Virus record (IMG/VR): IMGVR_UViG_3300035698_009226
Location: 1 to 29,259 of that record
DNA from: a virus
Direction: 5' to 3' (one strand)
Length of the DNA: 29,259 nucleotides
This document shows positions 24,924-29,259 of this stretch, piece after piece (position 1 is the stretch's first letter; every line of letters starts with the position of its first letter). Position numbers and translations under genes: made by a program. The notes beneath the pieces were generated by a model. The model saw only the letters and a program-made list of their open reading frames with translations, was not told the origin of the DNA and did not search any database.

Positions 24924-27900
24924 TAACCAAATACAACACCTCCTGTTGTTAGAGGCGCTTTATAACTACCATGATTTGTAGACATAGCGTTTATTGTCAA
25001 CTTCTTTACATCTACAGAAGGCAAACTTATGCTTCTGTGGAAGTAAGGTCTTACGTTGGTGGCATCTGTCAACGCCTCCACCGGAAGTATTCCATTATGC
25101 GCTGCTGTTATTTTGCCTTCAACATTAACCCTCTTGCGAACAATACCACTAGGGTCGAACCCATCGAGTATCTTATTATTATCAATATGTTTATACATAT
25201 AAGGATCTGACGCCGTTCTATTCAAACCTGAACTAGGTACATCGGCTAATCTTGCTACCGATGGTTTTGCCACCATGTTTGAGCCTTGTGGTAGTTTTAT
25301 CGTGTTCTTGTTTATAAACGACGTGGGATGTCCTGATAATCTTGTTGTACTTGCTCTTTTTGCTGCATTGACTGTTTGGTATAAATCTCTTTTAGATGAC
25401 TCCAATATAACGGTTGGGGTGTTGTATTTAGTGGCATCGACAACAGTTTCTAATGCCGTTCCAGTTGTATCTAACTGTTCCATGATGTTGTCAACAACCT
25501 TTGATCTATTGTTCTTTCCCATGTACGAAGACGATATATTCTCTACAGGTTTGCTTGTTTTAGCTGTAATCATATTGGTTTCGATATCGAAATCACGAAC
25601 GTTTAGTCTCATGTTATGGACTTTATCTGTCATGGCTTCTATACCACGATTGGCCCTATCTTGAGCATGCTCTAAACCTTTCTTTGGGGATCTTCGTATA
25701 ACGTTCTCCATCATATCGTTAGCTATCATTTTACCAGTCTTCTCTGATATAGGATTACCTGTCATAACAACAACGTCGCCTTGGAGTTGGGTTTTAATTC
25801 TGCTTGTTAAACCATTATAACTAAAACCTCTATGTTTTGCGTACTTGATAAAAGTATCTACAGAGTTTCTAACATAATTACCAACTCTGCCGTCAAACAT
25901 CCGTCTCAAACCCGAACCGAAGTCGGTGTATCTATGTCTTGATTCCGACCCCATTGTATAATTGCTTCTAAACGATTCAAGCACGCCTTGCGAGTCTCTG
26001 TCTTCTTCTTTCATTCTTGGATCGAGATCTATAGGCTCTCTATATTTAGTAGCTATAGACGTAAAACCAATACCACCAATACCAATAGCAAAAGCCTTCT
26101 TGTGTTTGGTAGCTATAGATGTCATGTTTCTTACACCTTCGTCTACATGACTTATCCATCTATTAGTTATCTCGTTGTAGTCCAATTTGGCCTTGGTCGT
26201 GCTTAGGGCTTGTTTCTTTAGTCCGTCGAATATACCGCCGACCTGTTTGTATAGACCTTGTCCTATCTGGGATTCGTTTGACTTTGTAGCAGCATAAGTC
26301 GATACCTTGTTCAACTGCTTCATGTATGAATCCATCAAGCCCGTAGACTTCATGGCTCTATTCCACATGTTACTAATATTGCGAAAGGTTCGATTAAAGA
26401 ATGAGGCACCCGATCCAAAGTCAGTGTGGAAGAATCTGTTTATCATCTGTATCCCAGAATCATGCCGTAGTCCTTCTATTTTTCTGTCAGGATCGCTACC
26501 TAATGTTTCATCGCCTGCGCCAAACGCTGCATACATTCTGGTAATAGCCGATACACCCACACTCAGCATAGCAACAGAGCCTATTGTTTTAAACGCATTA
26601 CCTGGCTTGGCAACCGGATACATCCTTTTCATCACCTTGTCAGGTATCTTGCCCCTAAACTTTGTTTCTATAACACTTGTGACATTCTTTAGTATCTTGC
26701 CTTCGTTGATTCTATACTTCTTATTAAGAGCATCGGCATAGTCAGACACAATACCACCGTATATCTCATGGTATGATCCCATAGTTAAGCCGCGCTTATC
26801 TTTTATTAGCTTCTCGGCATATGATAAGGCACCCTTTTCATTTATGTATTCACGGTCTACATTTATAAGAGTGCTTTTATCTTTTATTTTTGTTGTTACC
26901 AATCTCTCTAACAGTTTTTGCGTACGTACAAGCGTGTTATCTGTGGATTGCATGTGCTTCAAGGATCTTACTTTTACCCATCTATTGACTAGTTCAGCAT
27001 AAGTTCTTTTAGCTATCAACCTTTTATTGGGATCTATTTCATTATGAGTCATCTGCCTTAACTTATCAATAGATAAGTAACCCTTGTCGTCTATAGGTAG
27101 CAACTGCTTATAGTCGTTTAAGGACTCTACATCACCGAATTTAATCTTACCATCAACAGCTAAACTAGCAGCAGCGCCTTCGAGTTTAGAGTCCAACATG
27201 CCAACATGTTTTTCAACAAAAGGCAGGTCATCCGCAAAGAACCTATAAGTAGACTCGGCATCCAATCCTTTCATCTGTAAATCTACTGGCTTATTAAAGC
27301 TTTCGAGAAAGTCCGTTCGCGATTTACCAACCAAGCCCATTATATCGGCAGCTTCCGCAGCAGGTTTTTTAAATATACCTTTCATTGTTTCACTGTTAAG
27401 TCCGCCTATCTCTGAAAACAATTCCTGCATTTTCATGCCGTGTATGGTTTTTATATCAGCAATACCGCCTTCGGGTAATTCCAAACCTAATAGTCTAAGA
27501 TACTCCTCATCAAATTGGGAATTAAAAGCGTATATACCATACTTGGCTTTGTTTATAAAGTTTTGCATCATACCTGCAAACTCTTTACGATTGGTAGGGT
27601 CTCCTGCCGATGGCATATCAAGGCTGCCAAACGTTAAATCCATCATATTAGCATGCGAGCCGTCGACACCTTTTAGCTCTTGCATAAGAGGGCTATATAT
27701 TTTCATAGTCCTTTGTAGCTTGTGGTATTTGTCTTTTATCTTGACTTTGTCTTGCTCTGTCATGTTCAAATTGGCATTAGAGTCTTCAACGCTCTTTTTA
27801 GCAGATAACAATTGGAAAACATTGTTTTCCACCTCTTTGTTAGCGAGGAGTGTATTAAGATAGTTAGCCATGTTGACATTATGTGCTTTAACGTTCTTAT

Positions 27901-29002
27901 TAACGATAACTTTCTTGGCATCCATGCCATCTACTTGCGTTTGAGCTATCTCGTAGCTTTCGAGAGGTATATATTCTCCCTGTGTTGCCATCTCTCTTCT
28001 GGTGCCTGACACCGGGTCGAATATAAAGTTCCTTGTTTTATAACCCATTGATAATATATGCGACGACTTCTTTTCTTCTATACCCATAGTCTCAAGATCG
28101 ATAATCATGGATCTGCCAACATCGCCAGCTGTAATGGTGGCTTTCTTATTCCGTCTAGGAATATCTGGCATTATTATAGCTTCCATGCCAAGCACACTTT
28201 TATGAAGCTTCTCTATTTTCTTTACAGTCTCTTTGTCTCTGGTGCTCCAATGTTTCTCATCATGCTCTGATGTAATATGGTCTCGTATGTTATCTCCCGG
28301 TTTTAACCCTTTGGCGCTTTTAAGAGCATCTGTGAGCCTTTGTGGTATTAAAGTTTGAAGATTTACAACACGATGGTAATTTTCAACATGGTAATAATTA
28401 TCACCTATACGAACTTTCTTTCCAGGGACTATCATTTGCTTTACAATATTATGCTTTAACAGTAGTTGTTGTCTGGGCTTTGCCACCTCTTTCATTATCT
28501 CTTGAGACTTTTTCAATATCGGATCGCCCTCTGTAAGTATTTTATCCGATGTCTCAAATATAGGTGTTGGTGTAACGTTTTTATTCACCATGGCAGGTTT
28601 CTTGGTGTCGGATTGTTTCGTATCTGGTGATTTATAACTTTTAAACGGCACAGACGGAGTGGCTAAAATAGAGGGGGTGTCTAAAAAAGTCACAGCAGAG
28701 CCTTTTATAGCAGCTTCGCATAGCCCTATCTTACTCTTTATTCTTTCAAGGTTGTTGGCCACATTAAGATTAATTACTCTTTCATTTTTAATGTGTGTCT
28801 CGTATCCTTTTTTATCGAAGGACAAATTCGGACCTTTCTTCTCTTTAAAATAATGCAATATGTATGATGTCTTTTCTTTGCGTGTGAGATTAGATAGATC
28901 GGATACCTCGTCAATAGTATTGTTGGTATACATCAATTGGGCTAAATCGCCAGACTTCTTGCCCAGCAATTTTATAAACATGTCATGTGTCCTAGACGCC
29001 AT
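24920..29002 (-). CDS. 1360-aa protein: DEDD exonuclease-like domain plus hydrophobic segments and two DFGSG peptides
   Basis: Residues ~296-600 show the pattern of a DnaQ-like (DEDD) 3'-5' exonuclease: RSMIIDLETMG (D302, E304; Exo I), YGIYAFNSQFDEEYLRLLGL (N494, D498; Exo II), ADIKTIHGMK (D516), and STYRFFADDLPFVEKHV (Y586-x4-D591; Exo III, with spacing like the HxxxxD of E. coli ExoI). The first ~290 residues are charged, with a Pro/Thr-rich linker (105-165). The C-terminal half has hydrophobic segments (FKTIGSVAMLSVGVSAITRM and KAFAIGIGGIGFTSIA), each followed by TDFGSG (near residues 860 and 1026). GAGGT lies 8 bases before ATG 29002. It looks like a nuclease joined to a virion or membrane-type module. 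Exonuclease fold is moderately sure; virion location is inference. Confidence 0.6.
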   Translation of the reverse strand: MASRTHDMFIKLLGKKSGDLAQLMYTNNTIDEVSDLSNLTRKEKTSYILHYFKEKKGPNLSFDKKGYETHIKNERVINLNVANNLERIKSKIGLCEAAIKGSAVTFLDTPSILATPSVPFKSYKSPDTKQSDTKKPAMVNKNVTPTPIFETSDKILTEGDPILKKSQEIMKEVAKPRQQLLLKHNIVKQMIVPGKKVRIGDNYYHVENYHRVVNLQTLIPQRLTDALKSAKGLKPGDNIRDHITSEHDEKHWSTRDKETVKKIEKLHKSVLGMEAIIMPDIPRRNKKATITAGDVGRSMIIDLETMGIEEKKSSHILSMGYKTRNFIFDPVSGTRREMATQGEYIPLESYEIAQTQVDGMDAKKVIVNKNVKAHNVNMANYLNTLLANKEVENNVFQLLSAKKSVEDSNANLNMTEQDKVKIKDKYHKLQRTMKIYSPLMQELKGVDGSHANMMDLTFGSLDMPSAGDPTNRKEFAGMMQNFINKAKYGIYAFNSQFDEEYLRLLGLELPEGGIADIKTIHGMKMQELFSEIGGLNSETMKGIFKKPAAEAADIMGLVGKSRTDFLESFNKPVDLQMKGLDAESTYRFFADDLPFVEKHVGMLDSKLEGAAASLAVDGKIKFGDVESLNDYKQLLPIDDKGYLSIDKLRQMTHNEIDPNKRLIAKRTYAELVNRWVKVRSLKHMQSTDNTLVRTQKLLERLVTTKIKDKSTLINVDREYINEKGALSYAEKLIKDKRGLTMGSYHEIYGGIVSDYADALNKKYRINEGKILKNVTSVIETKFRGKIPDKVMKRMYPVAKPGNAFKTIGSVAMLSVGVSAITRMYAAFGAGDETLGSDPDRKIEGLRHDSGIQMINRFFHTDFGSGASFFNRTFRNISNMWNRAMKSTGLMDSYMKQLNKVSTYAATKSNESQIGQGLYKQVGGIFDGLKKQALSTTKAKLDYNEITNRWISHVDEGVRNMTSIATKHKKAFAIGIGGIGFTSIATKYREPIDLDPRMKEEDRDSQGVLESFRSNYTMGSESRHRYTDFGSGLRRMFDGRVGNYVRNSVDTFIKYAKHRGFSYNGLTSRIKTQLQGDVVVMTGNPISEKTGKMIANDMMENVIRRSPKKGLEHAQDRANRGIEAMTDKVHNMRLNVRDFDIETNMITAKTSKPVENISSSYMGKNNRSKVVDNIMEQLDTTGTALETVVDATKYNTPTVILESSKRDLYQTVNAAKRASTTRLSGHPTSFINKNTIKLPQGSNMVAKPSVARLADVPSSGLNRTASDPYMYKHIDNNKILDGFDPSGIVRKRVNVEGKITAAHNGILPVEALTDATNVRPYFHRSISLPSVDVKKLTINAMSTNHGSYKAPLTTGGVVFGY

Positions 29003-29062
29003 TATAGTTACCTCATTATTGTATTTATTGTTATAGTATAGTCTGTTGATAGAGAGTGGGTT

Positions 29063-29259
29063 CTACTTATCTATGGTGTAAGTAGCATCGACAATGTCAC
29101 TGATGTCTTCTTCGTTAGCTTCTTGTTTCATGTTGGCTATGGCTTCTGATGCTGCTCTAACAGTGTCGCTGACGTTTTTAGCAGAGTCGGTGGACATATC
29201 TTTCTTCTTGTATCTCATACGCATTTCAGGCGTTGCTAGTAATTGCTTATAAACAATAT
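29063..29259 (-). CDS. C-terminal part of an unknown minus-strand gene
   Basis: The frame enters from the right edge and ends at TAG 29063-29065, giving the last 64 residues (…TPEMRMRYKKKDMS… to …SDIVDATYTIDK). It has a basic stretch, then an Ala/Glu-rich helix (SDTVRAASEAIANMKQEANE). It is upstream of, and probably co-transcribed with, the 1360-aa gene, separated by 60 AT-rich bases. Function is not recognisable. The use of TAG here, and TGA and TAA elsewhere, shows that all three stops are in use. Confidence 0.6.
   Translation of the reverse strand, partial: IVYKQLLATPEMRMRYKKKDMSTDSAKNVSDTVRAASEAIANMKQEANEEDISDIVDATYTIDK

Noticed and set aside
24933-24949. ACAACA-cctcc-TGTTGT inverted repeat near the convergent ends as a bidirectional terminator
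   Set aside because: The stem is only 6 bp and no T-run follows on either strand; it lies inside the coding end of the 1360-aa gene.
1-29259. Alternative genetic code (stop reassignment), as in some large phages
   Set aside because: TAA, TGA and TAG all end genes at sensible places with abutting starts, and no gene needs read-through to be complete apart from the intron-split tube.
1-29259. CRISPR arrays, tRNA genes, insertion sequences
   Set aside because: No regularly spaced repeats, cloverleaf-like segments or transposase genes were seen; the only mobile elements are the intron and the homing endonucleases.

Overview
This window is the head and tail-core part of the structural module of a large, contractile-tailed (myovirus-type) bacteriophage. 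The signature genes can be read directly: large terminase, portal, head-maturation protease with scaffold, an HK97-fold major capsid protein, tail terminator, tail sheath and tail tube. No host genes, rRNA or tRNA are visible. The DNA is AT-rich, and many genes have very strong AGGAGG-type Shine-Dalgarno sites placed 5-8 bases before the start. That fits a phage of a low-GC Gram-positive (Firmicutes-like) host; this is an inference. Gene sizes (873-aa sheath, 1271-aa and 1360-aa virion-type proteins) suggest a large phage genome.

Layout. Almost everything is read right to left (minus strand). From about 22.77 kb leftwards the order is: a 48-aa small ORF, terminase large subunit, a 1271-aa cysteine-rich membrane-type protein, portal, a protein with the FCG..RSF motif, protease-scaffold fusion, a 414-aa probable decoration or minor capsid protein, major capsid protein, a 263-aa unknown, an Ig-like/connector-like neck protein, two tiny genes, a neck or closure candidate, a ManC-like cupin, tail terminator, sheath, and tail tube. 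Starts and stops mostly touch or overlap, so translation is likely coupled. To the right of an 87-bp divergent junction (22766-22852), which carries a near-perfect palindrome, two plus-strand genes (174 and 514 aa) run into a convergent 1360-aa minus-strand gene and overlap its stop by 4 bases. A further minus-strand gene enters from the right edge.

The tail tube gene is in pieces. It is interrupted by a group I intron (about 1125-2273) whose ribozyme core aligns by eye with that of the T4 td intron, and which encodes a two-motif LAGLIDADG endonuclease. The downstream exon then stops just where related tube proteins continue with a conserved C-terminal segment. The next gene is an HNE-repeat homing endonuclease of the I-Bth0305I (EDxHD) type, so a second intron that runs past the left edge is likely.

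Most worth following up: (1) the 1360-aa protein appears to carry a DEDD (DnaQ-like) exonuclease domain in front of hydrophobic segments and two DFGSG peptides. The convergent 514-aa protein carries the same DFGSG peptide after a hydrophobic segment, suggesting a co-packaged or membrane-acting protein set. (2) A perfect internal ribosome site inside the protease gene should give a separate scaffold protein, as in lambda C/Nu3. (3) A cupin related to the C-terminal domain of mannose-6-phosphate isomerase/ManC sits in the neck operon. All functions are read from sequence by eye; no database search was possible.
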